In this document: positions 17,454 to 25,358 of the stretch, one piece after another | Position numbering within the stretch: the first letter of the stretch is position 1 | How the letters are laid out: every line of letters begins with the position of its first letter | From: Flavobacteriales bacterium | Lineage (GTDB): Bacteria > Bacteroidota > Bacteroidia > Flavobacteriales_D > Crocinitomicaceae | Direction: 5' to 3' | Assembly (NCBI GenBank): GCA_947475095.1 | Contig: CANJLG010000023.1 | Span: forward strand, 1-39,267 | Length of the DNA: 39,267 bases | Made by a program: the position numbers and the translations under genes | The notes under the pieces: generated by a model | Database searches by the model: none | The model's input: only the letters and a program-made list of their open reading frames with translations | What the model was told of the DNA's origin: nothing

Positions 17454-17507
17454 AATGTTTTGATTTAAGAATGCTAAAATAAGAATTAATCGGCATTATT
17501 TTATGAG

Positions 17508-18308
17508 CTAATTTAATTTCAATTGGTATTTTATTATTTTGTTTGAACTCTTAAAATAAAAGTATTCTCCAACTACTACTAATTCTTTAGATTCTATTGG
17601 TAAGTCAAGTGTAAATTTTTCTTCGCCACGCAATGAAAATCCACATAATTTATGGTCTGATATTCCGACAATATAGTTTCCCCATTGTTGAATTTCTTTA
17701 ATTGGCAGCTGAAAACTGTAGGTTTGGTTCAAAAATAAATCAAACAAGACCATTTTCCCAGATTCATCTGAAACATATAGGGCGGACTCAATTTCAATAA
17801 TTTGATAAATGTCTTTTAAACCAACTAAGCTGCTCATATTACTGACTGATTGAATAATTTTATTACTCACGTAATCGTATAAATACAGTCCTGAATTATA
17901 TTCATCATACAACCAAACCAAATTTGGTCTATTTGAATTGCTGATTAACCTCACATTTTGAAGGTTTAGTTCCTCCATTTGAATGCAATTGCCATTATTG
18001 CTAAGTGTATTATCAAAGAAACAGATTTGTTGCTGTATTTCTGAGAAAATAAGCATTTTAAGGGCGTTAATATGGACTATTTTGCTGATTTCACCTTGTT
18101 TTTTAAGGCTCATTTGGTAGAGCTTTTTCCCTTCTGAATTTGTTTTAATTATCTCTTGATTCGAACAGAAATAGTAGTTTCCTAATCCGTCTACGGCCCA
18201 ACTTTCAGTATTTGAAGGAATGTTCTTTTCATCAATCTTAATCCACGAATGAGTTTGTTTATACGCTTGAGGTTGCAGCATAGCAAGAATAAATAGGTAG
18301 ATCATCAT
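17508..18308 (-). CDS. Exported beta-propeller-like protein of unknown function
   Basis: I do not recognise a named family. The 266-residue product starts with a short hydrophobic segment (MMIYLFILAMLQPQA) that looks like a signal peptide. The rest is a series of short beta-strand blocks, such as WAVDGLGNYYFCSNQEIIK and YISNK-like segments (YLYDYVSNKIIQS, GKMVLFDLFLNQTYSF), typical of a propeller. The start overlaps the stop of the GH3-like gene in an ATGA arrangement, which signals coupled translation. Position between the GH3-like gene and the kinase seems to be a conserved flavobacterial neighbourhood as far as I recall. Confidence 0.7.
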   Translation of the reverse strand: MMIYLFILAMLQPQAYKQTHSWIKIDEKNIPSNTESWAVDGLGNYYFCSNQEIIKTNSEGKKLYQMSLKKQGEISKIVHINALKMLIFSEIQQQICFFDNTLSNNGNCIQMEELNLQNVRLISNSNRPNLVWLYDEYNSGLYLYDYVSNKIIQSVSNMSSLVGLKDIYQIIEIESALYVSDESGKMVLFDLFLNQTYSFQLPIKEIQQWGNYIVGISDHKLCGFSLRGEEKFTLDLPIESKELVVVGEYFYFKSSNKIIKYQLKLN

Positions 18309-19819
18309 AGCTTATTCATTAGTATTAGTTCTTCTACTATGCTCCGATCATTCATCAAACGGGGTACTTTATGTTGTCCTCCTAATTTCCCTTTTATTTT
18401 TAGCCAATTTTCGAAAGAACCCTTTGGTAAATAACGAAATTTAGGAAAACTTATATTCATATTTCGATAACGCTTAGCTTCATAATCTGAATTGTATTTT
18501 TTTAGTGCTTTATCTATTTCTTCCTCAAAAACATTTCGTGATGCTCCTTCTCTATCAAATTCGATGAACCATTCATGGCCACCATTTGCACCTGTTTCAT
18601 TAAAATATGGCGCTACTGTAAAGTCATTTATTTGTGCATTTAGTTGGTGACAAACTTCTGTTAATGCGCTTTCAGCATGTTGAACAATCATTTTTTCACC
18701 AAAGCAGTTTATGAAATGTGTCGTCCTTCCAGAAATTAAGAATCGGTAAGGAGAGGCGGATACAAAGTGCAGGGTATCACCAATAATGTAGCGCCACAAA
18801 CCTGACGATGTGCTAAGTACTAATGCATATTCTGTATTCAATTCAACTTGGCTTAATGGGATAATTATTTTCGAGTTTAGGCCATCGAAGGAATCCATGG
18901 GAATAAATTCATAAAACACAGCGGAATCTGTCATTAACAGTAATTCTTTTGAGTCTAATTGATCTTGCATTCCAAAAAAACCTTCTGATGAATTATACGA
19001 ATCAACATAGTTCATATTCTTAGATGGAATCAATTTCTTGAATTCCTTCTCATAAGGCGCGAAATTCATTCCTCCATGCATGTACAGTTCTAGATTCGGC
19101 CATACATCATGTAGGTCTTTTTTTCCGCTAAGCTCTAGCACTCGCTTAATGAGTAGCAAGGTCCAACTTGGCACACCTGTAATAATCCCAATGTTTTCTG
19201 GAATACTGGCTTTCGCCATTTCTTGTAGTTTTGATTCCCAATCAGGATTAAGGGCAATTTCTACCGATGGGGTGCGGCGATATTCGGTCCACCACGGCAA
19301 GTTTTTAACAATGATAGCCGATAGATCTCCGATAAATCCGTTTGCGTTTTTTTGTGTTAAATCGGCGCTACCGCCTATGACTAAATGTTTTTTAGAATAT
19401 AACTTTCTGGATGGATGGTTGAGGTAGTAATTAGCCAATAAATCTTTTCCACCAGCAAAATGATTTTCGTGCAAAGCATCATTGGTAATGGGAAGTATTT
19501 TTACTCGATCACCAGTAGTACCAGAAGACTTCGCAAAAGAATCTGTCTTTCCGGGCCAAAGAACATCAAGTTCTCCAGCGATGGATCTTTCTATAAAAGG
19601 CTTAAGTGTTGTGTAATCCTGGATGGGCACTGAGGTAGAAAAGTCTTCATAACTTGTGATGTTATCAAATTTATGGTGCTTACCAAATGAAGTATTTCCT
19701 GCTTTGGTAATTAAGGTAGATAATACATCTTCCTGGCAAAAAAGTGGGTTTTTTGTATAATTAGCAATACGATGAATGCGTTTTTCAATATACCATGAAA
19801 AGATCGCATCAATTGCCAT
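18305..19819 (-). CDS. GH3-like (auxin-responsive promoter family) acyl-acid-amido synthetase homologue
   Basis: The 504-residue protein belongs to the GH3 branch of adenylate-forming enzymes. In plants these join amino acids to jasmonate or auxin; the bacterial substrate is unknown. It shows FAKSSGTTGDRVKILPI (the ATP-binding motif), PENIGIITGVPSWTLLL, YNSSEGFFGMQDQLD, YALVLSTSSGLWRYIIGDTLHF, and the C-terminal ISGRTTHFINCFGEK region. Length matches bacterial members. It starts 40 bases after the small membrane peptide gene and shares an ATGA overlap with the next gene. Cytoplasmic location is expected. Confidence 0.9.
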   Translation of the reverse strand: MAIDAIFSWYIEKRIHRIANYTKNPLFCQEDVLSTLITKAGNTSFGKHHKFDNITSYEDFSTSVPIQDYTTLKPFIERSIAGELDVLWPGKTDSFAKSSGTTGDRVKILPITNDALHENHFAGGKDLLANYYLNHPSRKLYSKKHLVIGGSADLTQKNANGFIGDLSAIIVKNLPWWTEYRRTPSVEIALNPDWESKLQEMAKASIPENIGIITGVPSWTLLLIKRVLELSGKKDLHDVWPNLELYMHGGMNFAPYEKEFKKLIPSKNMNYVDSYNSSEGFFGMQDQLDSKELLLMTDSAVFYEFIPMDSFDGLNSKIIIPLSQVELNTEYALVLSTSSGLWRYIIGDTLHFVSASPYRFLISGRTTHFINCFGEKMIVQHAESALTEVCHQLNAQINDFTVAPYFNETGANGGHEWFIEFDREGASRNVFEEEIDKALKKYNSDYEAKRYRNMNISFPKFRYLPKGSFENWLKIKGKLGGQHKVPRLMNDRSIVEELILMNKL

Positions 19820-19859
19820 TTCGTTATTACCTTAGTGGTAGTTTAACTGCAAGGAAAAA

Positions 19860-19958
19860 TTATCCCCAAACTAAAATAGAAACAATTACGCTAATCACAA
19901 AAATTGTATAAATTGTTCCGAGAGCGACAGTTGATTCTTCAAAGAAATTATCTGACAT
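19860..19958 (-). CDS. 32-residue single-pass membrane peptide
   Basis: The frame encodes a short polar head (MSDNFFEEST) followed by a continuous hydrophobic helix of about 20 residues ending LVWG. A perfect -7 element (TAACTTTG at 19973-19980) lies 14 bases before its ATG, and the GH3-like gene starts 40 bases after its stop. This placement supports a real, expressed small gene that leads the operon. The shape recalls small transporter or oxidase subunits such as MetS or CcoQ, but no such transporter or oxidase is nearby, so I assign no function. Confidence 0.6.
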   Translation of the reverse strand: MSDNFFEESTVALGTIYTIFVISVIVSILVWG

Positions 19959-19972
19959 ACATTATTTTTTTT

Positions 19973-19980
19973 CAAAGTTA
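19973..19980 (-). promoter_or_regulatory. -7 element upstream of the 32-residue peptide and GH3-like operon
   Basis: Minus-strand TAACTTTG matches TAnnTTTG exactly. It is followed after 14 bases by the ATG at 19958. A clear -33 TTG is not present. Confidence 0.6.
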
Positions 19981-20021
19981 AAAAAAGATTACTATTGCCA
20001 CCCATTTATCAGGAATAAATG

Positions 20022-20036
20022 TCGTTATTTTAACGA
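20022..20036 (-). terminator. Possible weak terminator after the yccA operon
   Basis: TCGTTA (20022-20027) pairs with TAACGA (20031-20036) around a 3-base loop, 12 bases past the stop of the frameshifted YccA gene. The stem is short and there is no strong T run after it on the minus strand, so this is a tentative call. Confidence 0.3.
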
Positions 20037-20047
20037 AGTCTTAATAA

Positions 20048-20754
20048 TCAGTTTCTACTTCCAAATATCCGGAGAAGCGATAAAAATAAATTGATAAATA
20101 AGATATACAATTGCAATCCACCGATTAAGGCTAACTTATTTCGTTGCTCTTCAGAATAATCTGGTGATTCCGCAACTCCTTTTAATTGTTGCATGGAGTA
20201 GGCGGTAAGACCTGTAAAGACAAATACTCCCAAACAGGCAATAATGAATCCCATAGAATCACTTTTCATAAAAATATTTACGATTCCTGCAATGAACATT
20301 CCAATGAAAACCATGTATAATAAACTTCCGAATTTAGTAAGATCTGTTTTCGTAGTGTATCCTAAAATAGCCATTCCTGCAAATGCACCAGCAGTCACGA
20401 AAAATGTGGATGCAATTGCTCCATTGCATAAACCAAGAATATAGTTGATAAACTTAAACCCATTAAGGCGGAGTAGGCAATAAACAGCAAGGTTAATACA
20501 CCAAGAGAAAGTTTGTTGTATGCCATCTGAATCAATAATCCTAATCCTACTGGAGCAAAAATAACCACCCAAAATAACGGAGAAATACCGCCATTGGATA
20601 TAAAATAGGTGTTCATAAATTCCGGGGTACCTGCTGTGTAGGCAATAATTCCAGAAATACCAAGTGCTCCAAACATATACGTATACACACTTCTGAAAAA
20701 TGCTCTGCTAGCTGCTGCTGTTAGTGCATTATTGTTGTCTAATGTATTGCTCAT
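20048..20754 (-). pseudogene. Bax inhibitor-1/YccA family membrane protein, split by a one-base frameshift
   Basis: Two overlapping frames together make one seven-helix protein of this family. The 5' part runs from the ATG at 20754 and reads well to LSTIFLVY; the 3' part resumes with NGAIASTFFVTAG and runs to LLRIFGSRN at 20048. Restoring one base between about 20428 and 20427 gives LVYxNGAIASTFFVTAG, which aligns without gap to the usual LVYTGASIATTFFITAG region. The interruption lies near codon 109 of about 235. It could be a real mutation or a sequencing or assembly error. The gene follows folE by 18 bases. Family members are inner-membrane proteins; YccA modulates FtsH in E. coli. Confidence 0.85.
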
Positions 20755-20772
20755 AATTTTACTATTTAAAGG

Positions 20773-21339
20773 TTAATGTAATTTCGCTTGCACTAAATTA
20801 ATAAATTCTTTTCTAGTAGATTCATTATTCATAAATAATCCTGTAAATGCGCTTGTCGTGGTAACTGAATTTTGCTTTTGCACACCTCTCATCTGCATAC
20901 ACATGTGGCAACATTCAATTACAACGGCCACTCCTTTAGGTTCTAAGGTACGCTGCACACAATCTCTTATTTCTATTGTCAATCTTTCTTGCACCTGCAG
21001 TCGCCTGGAATAGGCATCTACAACCCTTGGGATTTTACTTAAGCCAACTATTTTCCCATCAGGAATGTAAGCTACGTGAGCTTTTCCGAAAAATGGCAAC
21101 ATGTGGTGCTCACACATGGAGTACACTTCGATATCTTTCACAATCACCATTTCCGAATATGCTTCATGAAAAATCGCTTTTTTTATGAGATCGTCAGGAT
21201 TTACATCGTATCCATTCATTAAAAAAGCCATGGCTTTAGCTACTCGCTCAGGTGTTTTTTCCAATCCTTCTCGGTTGATATCTTCACCTAAATGGCTTAG
21301 GATTGACCTGTAATTATCTTCTAGTTCTTTTTGTTTCAA
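20773..21339 (-). CDS. folE: GTP cyclohydrolase I
   Basis: FolE converts GTP to 7,8-dihydroneopterin triphosphate, the entry to folate and other pterins. The 188-residue enzyme carries the zinc ligands C76 and H79 ([10 protein letters not shown]) and C147 (HMCMQMRGV). It also has [17 protein letters not shown] and [10 protein letters not shown], the substrate-binding core. It lies 36 bases after the PTPS-family gene and 18 bases before the YccA gene, so all are one operon with mtaB. The close pairing with a PTPS enzyme suggests a common pterin product. Confidence 0.97.
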   Translation of the reverse strand: MKQKELEDNYRSILSHLGEDINREGLEKTPERVAKAMAFLMNGYDVNPDDLIKKAIFHEAYSEMVIVKDIEVYSMCEHHMLPFFGKAHVAYIPDGKIVGLSKIPRVVDAYSRRLQVQERLTIEIRDCVQRTLEPKGVAVVIECCHMCMQMRGVQKQNSVTTTSAFTGLFMNNESTRKEFINLVQAKLH

Positions 21340-21375
21340 AATTTTTCTGTTTTATATATTAAAGACACATAACAA

Positions 21376-21807
21376 TCAAAATGGTTCTTTTCCACCGAAA
21401 TATTCTACAAAATTATTTTCTGTTTCAATGAGTTTTATTTTTGCTAATTCCCCACCATTTTTTGCAATTTCATTCGCTAATTGATCCCAAATAGCTATGG
21501 CTAAATTTTCAGTTGAAGCCATTATGCCTGTAAGATAAGAAACGTCTAGGTTTAGATTTTTATGGTCAAGTGATTCAATAACCTGTGTATTTATTATTTC
21601 ACTTAATTTTTTTAAATTCATTACGAAACCTGTCTCTTTATTTGGCACTCCCTTTACGGTTACAAATAAGGTAAAGTTATGTCCATGCCAATTTTTATTC
21701 GCACATTTTCCAAAAACTAAATTGTTTTTTTCCTCTGTCCAGTTGGGCTGATATAATTTATGTGCCGCATTGAAGGTTTCTCTCCGGGTTATGTAAATTG
21801 TTTTCAT
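21376..21807 (-). CDS. 6-pyruvoyl-tetrahydropterin synthase family enzyme
   Basis: The 143-residue enzyme acts on dihydroneopterin triphosphate, the FolE product. Zinc ligands are H16 (FNAAHKL), H41 and H43 (NWHGHN); C35 is the catalytic cysteine, and LDHKNLN and LIETENNFVEYFG complete the active site. The cysteine and HGH are separated by five residues (C-x5-HGH). This spacing is, to my knowledge, that of the pyruvoyl (biopterin-type) PTPS, whereas QueD for queuosine usually has C-x3-HGH. QueD is therefore less likely but not excluded. The gene starts 8 bases after mtaB and precedes folE. Confidence 0.85.
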   Translation of the reverse strand: MKTIYITRRETFNAAHKLYQPNWTEEKNNLVFGKCANKNWHGHNFTLFVTVKGVPNKETGFVMNLKKLSEIINTQVIESLDHKNLNLDVSYLTGIMASTENLAIAIWDQLANEIAKNGGELAKIKLIETENNFVEYFGGKEPF

Positions 21808-21815
21808 TTTCTTTT

Positions 21816-23141
21816 TTAGTTCAATACTAATACTTCTTTATTTGGCTCGCAAAGCATTATTCCATCTCGATCTATTTCAACTAAGTTAAGGGTTTGAAAT
21901 GTATTTGTTAAAGCTTTATTGTATGGATATTTAACTTTAATATAATTCTCTGTAAAACCATACATAAATCCTTCATCTTCTTCTTGCTCAAATAATACTT
22001 GTCTTGTTGTATCGATATTTGATAGGTAAAAGTTACGTTTTTTTTGCTCTGAAAGCAGGTGCAAAGCTTTGCTTCTCTTTCGTCTGACTTCCATGGGAAC
22101 ACTTTCTCCAATTTTTATTGCGGTGGTATTGGCTCTTTCTGAATAGGTAAATACGTGTAAGTAGGAAATATCTAAAGCACTCAGATAATTTACGGTTTCG
22201 TTAAAATCGTCATCCGTTTCGCCAGGGAAACCTACAATTACATCTACACCGATACAGGCATCAGGTCGTAGCTGTTTGATTTGATTTACACGGTCGGTGT
22301 ATATATTTCGAAGGTATTTACGCCGCATTAATACTAAGAGACGATCGGATCCTGCTTGCAGGGGGATATGAAAATGTGGTGCAAAACGAATGGAATCGCG
22401 CAGGCAAAAATCAATAATTTCATTGCTCAACAAATTCGGCTCAATGGATGAAATTCTGTAGCGATCAATACCTTCAATTTTATCGAGTTCCTTGATTAAT
22501 GATAAGAAATTCTCGTCACTTCCTTGTCCAAAATCCCCAATATTAACACCTGTAAGTACGACTTCTTTTACAGATGTGGCGGCAATTTTTTTTGCCTCGA
22601 TGATTGTTTTTGCTATGCTTGCATTACGGCTATTTCCTCTTGCTAATGGAATGGTGCAAAAAGTGCAAAAGTAATCGCAGCCATCTTGAATTTTTAGAAA
22701 AGAACGGGTTCTATCGCCATAGGAATGTGAAGGAATAAATTCTTTGGTCGTTTTAATACTTTGATTGGAAATATAAATTCCGTTGTCTAAGGCTTCTTCG
22801 CGTTCAATATGTTCTAGCACATTGAATTTCTCATTAGCACCAAGAACCATATTTACACCGGGTATTTTCGAAATTTCTTCAGGTTTTAATTGGGCGTAAC
22901 ATCCAATAACGGCGACAAAGCTATCTGGATTTATTTTTTTTGCTCGTTTCACTAATTGCTTACATTTCTTGTCAGCATTTTCAGTTACTGAACACGTATT
23001 GATGACATAGATATCGGGCATGTCTTCAAAATCAACTTTCGCATACCCCGCATTTTCAAATAAACGCCCTATGGTTGAAGTTTCAGAGAAATTCAATTTG
23101 CACCCGAGGGTATAAAAGGCTACTTTTTTAAATGCTATCAT
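21816..23141 (-). CDS. mtaB: tRNA t6A37 methylthiotransferase MtaB
   Basis: This radical-SAM enzyme adds a methylthio group to t6A at position 37 of ANN-decoding tRNAs. The 441-residue protein has the N-terminal UPF0004 domain cysteines (TLGCKLN, NTCSVT, IGCYAQ), the radical-SAM motif CDYFCTFC, GVDVIVGFPGETDDDF, and a C-terminal TRAM domain (about 375-435). I chose the ATG at 23141: a longer frame starts at a TTG at 23150, but that TTG belongs to the -7 element TAATTTTG. The -7 element ends 6 bases before the ATG, so the transcript may be nearly leaderless. Confidence 0.94.
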   Translation of the reverse strand: MIAFKKVAFYTLGCKLNFSETSTIGRLFENAGYAKVDFEDMPDIYVINTCSVTENADKKCKQLVKRAKKINPDSFVAVIGCYAQLKPEEISKIPGVNMVLGANEKFNVLEHIEREEALDNGIYISNQSIKTTKEFIPSHSYGDRTRSFLKIQDGCDYFCTFCTIPLARGNSRNASIAKTIIEAKKIAATSVKEVVLTGVNIGDFGQGSDENFLSLIKELDKIEGIDRYRISSIEPNLLSNEIIDFCLRDSIRFAPHFHIPLQAGSDRLLVLMRRKYLRNIYTDRVNQIKQLRPDACIGVDVIVGFPGETDDDFNETVNYLSALDISYLHVFTYSERANTTAIKIGESVPMEVRRKRSKALHLLSEQKKRNFYLSNIDTTRQVLFEQEEDEGFMYGFTENYIKVKYPYNKALTNTFQTLNLVEIDRDGIMLCEPNKEVLVLN

Positions 23142-23147
23142 TTTCAG

Positions 23148-23178
23148 CAAAATTAAAGCTATTCGCTCAATTGAGCAA
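23148..23178 (-). promoter_or_regulatory. mtaB operon promoter
   Basis: On the minus strand TTG (23178-23176), a 20-base spacer, and TAATTTTG (23155-23148) fit the Bacteroidetes pattern. The palindrome at 23165-23176 lies in the spacer and touches the -33 element. Transcription would begin at or next to the ATG at 23141. Confidence 0.65.
23165..23176. promoter_or_regulatory. Perfect 12-bp palindrome between divergent promoters
   Basis: GCTCAATTGAGC is fully self-complementary. It sits between the mtaB and cystathionine beta-synthase-like promoters, inside the mtaB spacer. It is a candidate operator, but no regulator is encoded nearby. Confidence 0.45.
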
Positions 23179-23202
23179 GAAAATTAATGGGGAATAGGAA
23201 TG

Positions 23203-23231
23203 TTTGAGGCTCAAAATAAAGATTAACTTTG
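23203..23231 (+). promoter_or_regulatory. Promoter of the cystathionine beta-synthase-like gene
   Basis: TTTG at 23203-23206, a 17-base spacer, and TAACTTTG at 23224-23231 match TTTG-N17-23-TAnnTTTG. The ATG at 23246 is 14 bases further on. The longer open frame that begins at 23204 overlaps the -33 element and is therefore not the real coding start. Confidence 0.75.
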
Positions 23232-23245
23232 TCAAAAATTCTGGA

Positions 23246-24607
23246 ATGAAAGTGTACAACAATATTTTGGAAACAATTGGCAACACGCCGATTGTTCGGA
23301 TCAATAAGTTGGCCTCGGATGTTAAAGCTCAGGTTTTCGCTAAAATTGAAACTACTAATCCGGGTAATTCGGTTAAAGACCGAATGGCAGTAAAAATGAT
23401 TGAAGACGCTGAGAAATCTGGTCTTTTGAAACCGGGGGGTACCATTATTGAGGGTACTTCCGGGAATACGGGCATGGGTTTGGCCTTAACCGCTATTATC
23501 AAAGGGTATAAGTTGATTTGTGTATTGAACGATAAGCAATCCAAAGAGAAAATGGATATTTTGCGTGCCGTGGGTGCTGAAGTGGTAGTTTGTCCAACTG
23601 CGGTTGAACCTACTGATCCAAGGTCTTATTACTCTGTTTCTCGGCGCTTAGCCACGGAAATTCCAAACTCCTGGTACGTAAATCAATACGATAACTTATC
23701 CAATCGCACCGCACATTACGAGCAAACTGGTCCTGAAATTTGGGAACAAACAGAAGGAAAAATTACTCATTTCGTGGTCGGTGTTGGAACTGGAGGAACG
23801 ATTTCTGGAGTTGGTAAATACTTGAAAGAAAAGAATCCAAACATCAAAATTTGGGGAATTGACACCTATGGTTCTGTATTCAAAAAATACAAGGAAACGG
23901 GAATCTTCGACGAGAATGAAATCTATCCTTATATCACTGAAGGCATTGGTGAGGACATCTTGCCTGCCAATGTGGATTTTGAGATTATTGATTTATTTGA
24001 GAAAGTTACTGATAAAGACGCCGCTGTTTATACACGTCGCTTGGCGAGGGAAGAGGGAATTTTTGTTGGTAACTCTGCAGGTGCCGCGATTAAAGGCTTG
24101 TTGCAGCTAAAAGATCAATTGACTGAAACGGATATAGTTATTGTATTATTCCACGATCATGGCAGTCGTTACATTGGTAAAATTTTTAACGACGATTGGA
24201 TGCGAGACAGGGGGTTCTTAGAAGAGAATTTAGTAACTGCACAGGATTTAGTTCACAAACACGGAGAAAGGCCTTTGGTATCTTTGTATGCCGAAGAATT
24301 AGTATCTCATGCCATTGCTGCCATGCGGAAATTTGGAATATCCCAGATTCCTGTCATGAAAAACGGCATTTTTGTTGGCTCTGTTGATGATCGCAGCGTT
24401 TATCAATTGCTAGTAGACGATCCTAATTTAAAAGATTCGCCCATTTCAAGTATCATGCAAGCGCCATTTCCTGTTGTCCAGCCGACGGTAAGCATTGATG
24501 ACCTTTGTAAATTGATTAATCGTGATACACCAGCAGTATTGGTGGATTTGGGTCAGGGAAAATACCACATTGTGACCCGTTACGATGTCATTTCTGCGAT
24601 GTCATAA
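23246..24607 (+). CDS. Cystathionine beta-synthase-like PLP enzyme with two CBS domains
   Basis: The 453-residue enzyme replaces the beta-substituent of serine, or of an activated serine, with a thiol. The fold-type II PLP domain (about 1-325) has NPGNSVKDR with K44 binding PLP, EGTSGNTGMG and GVGTGGTISGVG for the phosphate, and GNSAGAA. A C-terminal pair of CBS domains (about 330-453) suggests allosteric control by an adenosyl compound or nucleotide, as in eukaryotic CBS. There is no haem-binding extension. A cysteine synthase activity cannot be excluded. The start is set by a good promoter ending at 23231. The metal-receptor gene starts 4 bases downstream. Confidence 0.9.
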   Translation: MKVYNNILETIGNTPIVRINKLASDVKAQVFAKIETTNPGNSVKDRMAVKMIEDAEKSGLLKPGGTIIEGTSGNTGMGLALTAIIKGYKLICVLNDKQSKEKMDILRAVGAEVVVCPTAVEPTDPRSYYSVSRRLATEIPNSWYVNQYDNLSNRTAHYEQTGPEIWEQTEGKITHFVVGVGTGGTISGVGKYLKEKNPNIKIWGIDTYGSVFKKYKETGIFDENEIYPYITEGIGEDILPANVDFEIIDLFEKVTDKDAAVYTRRLAREEGIFVGNSAGAAIKGLLQLKDQLTETDIVIVLFHDHGSRYIGKIFNDDWMRDRGFLEENLVTAQDLVHKHGERPLVSLYAEELVSHAIAAMRKFGISQIPVMKNGIFVGSVDDRSVYQLLVDDPNLKDSPISSIMQAPFPVVQPTVSIDDLCKLINRDTPAVLVDLGQGKYHIVTRYDVISAMS

Positions 24608-24611
24608 TTCC

Positions 24612-25358
24612 ATGTTTCCGCAAATTCATATCGATCAATTGGGTAGGGAACTTAAACTTTCCGCCTTGCCAAAAAGAATAGTATGCCTTGTTCCCTCTTT
24701 AACGGAATTATTGGCTTATTTTGAATTGGATCAAGAAGTGGTGGGGATTACTAAATTTTGTATTTATCCGGAGGATTGGTATAAAGATAAAGAACGAGTA
24801 GGGGGGACTAAAACTATTGATATTGAAAAGATTAGGTCACTTAATGTGGATTTAATCATTGGCAATAAAGAAGAAAATACCAAAGAGGATATTGAAGCGT
24901 TGATGCAGATAGCTCCTGTTTGGATGAGCGATGTGAATTCCATTGAAGATACCTACCACTTAATTTCTAGCTTGTCGAGTATTTTTAACAAAGAAAAGTT
25001 GGGTGCGCATTTGATTCAAAACCTCCAATCTTATTTTCAGTTACATGCTAAAGAAGGTGCCGGTAAGTCGGTTCTTTATTTTATTTGGCACAACCCAGGT
25101 TTTGTGGCAGGAAAAAATACCTACATCGATTCTTATTTGGCTGCCTTGGGCTATCGGAATTGTGTTTCAGTAGAACGCTATCCTGACGTTAATAACATTG
25201 GAAAAATAAATCCTGATGTCGTCTTCTTGAGTTCGGAGCCTTTTCCATTCCAAGAAAACCACGTGTCGCACTATCAAAGTTTATACCCCGATGCTGAAAT
25301 TATATTAGTGGATGGCGAACGTTATTCTTGGTACGGAGTTAGAACCCTACGATGTTAA
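24612..25358 (+). CDS. BtuF-like helical-backbone metal receptor without signal peptide
   Basis: The 248-residue protein belongs to the periplasmic-binding clan of BtuF/FepB type. PKRIVCLVPSLTELLAYFELDQEVVGITKFC, VGGTKTIDIEKIRSLNVDLII, a long linking helix, and the second lobe (VLYFIWHNPGFVAGKNTYIDSYLAALG) are visible. Family members bind cobalamin or chelated metals. Unlike typical receptors, neither this start nor the longer frame (24585) shows a signal peptide, so it may be cytoplasmic. It starts 4 bases after the previous stop and overlaps the DCC gene by 7 bases. The ligand is unknown, and no ABC permease is nearby. Confidence 0.85.
   Translation: MFPQIHIDQLGRELKLSALPKRIVCLVPSLTELLAYFELDQEVVGITKFCIYPEDWYKDKERVGGTKTIDIEKIRSLNVDLIIGNKEENTKEDIEALMQIAPVWMSDVNSIEDTYHLISSLSSIFNKEKLGAHLIQNLQSYFQLHAKEGAGKSVLYFIWHNPGFVAGKNTYIDSYLAALGYRNCVSVERYPDVNNIGKINPDVVFLSSEPFPFQENHVSHYQSLYPDAEIILVDGERYSWYGVRTLRC

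Noticed and set aside
19860..19958. MetS or CcoQ small subunit for the 32-residue peptide
   Set aside because: Similar in shape, but no NSS transporter or cytochrome oxidase gene is adjacent, and the sequence lacks a distinctive motif.
20421..20440. Programmed -1 frameshift in the YccA gene
   Set aside because: A -1 slip would rescue the product, but the site (GGTTTATG) is not a recognised slippery sequence and no strong downstream structure was seen; a mutation or sequence error is simpler.
23204..23245. Longer N-terminus of the CBS-like enzyme starting at TTG 23204
   Set aside because: It overlaps both promoter elements and adds residues not seen in the family; the ATG at 23246 starts directly with the conserved core.
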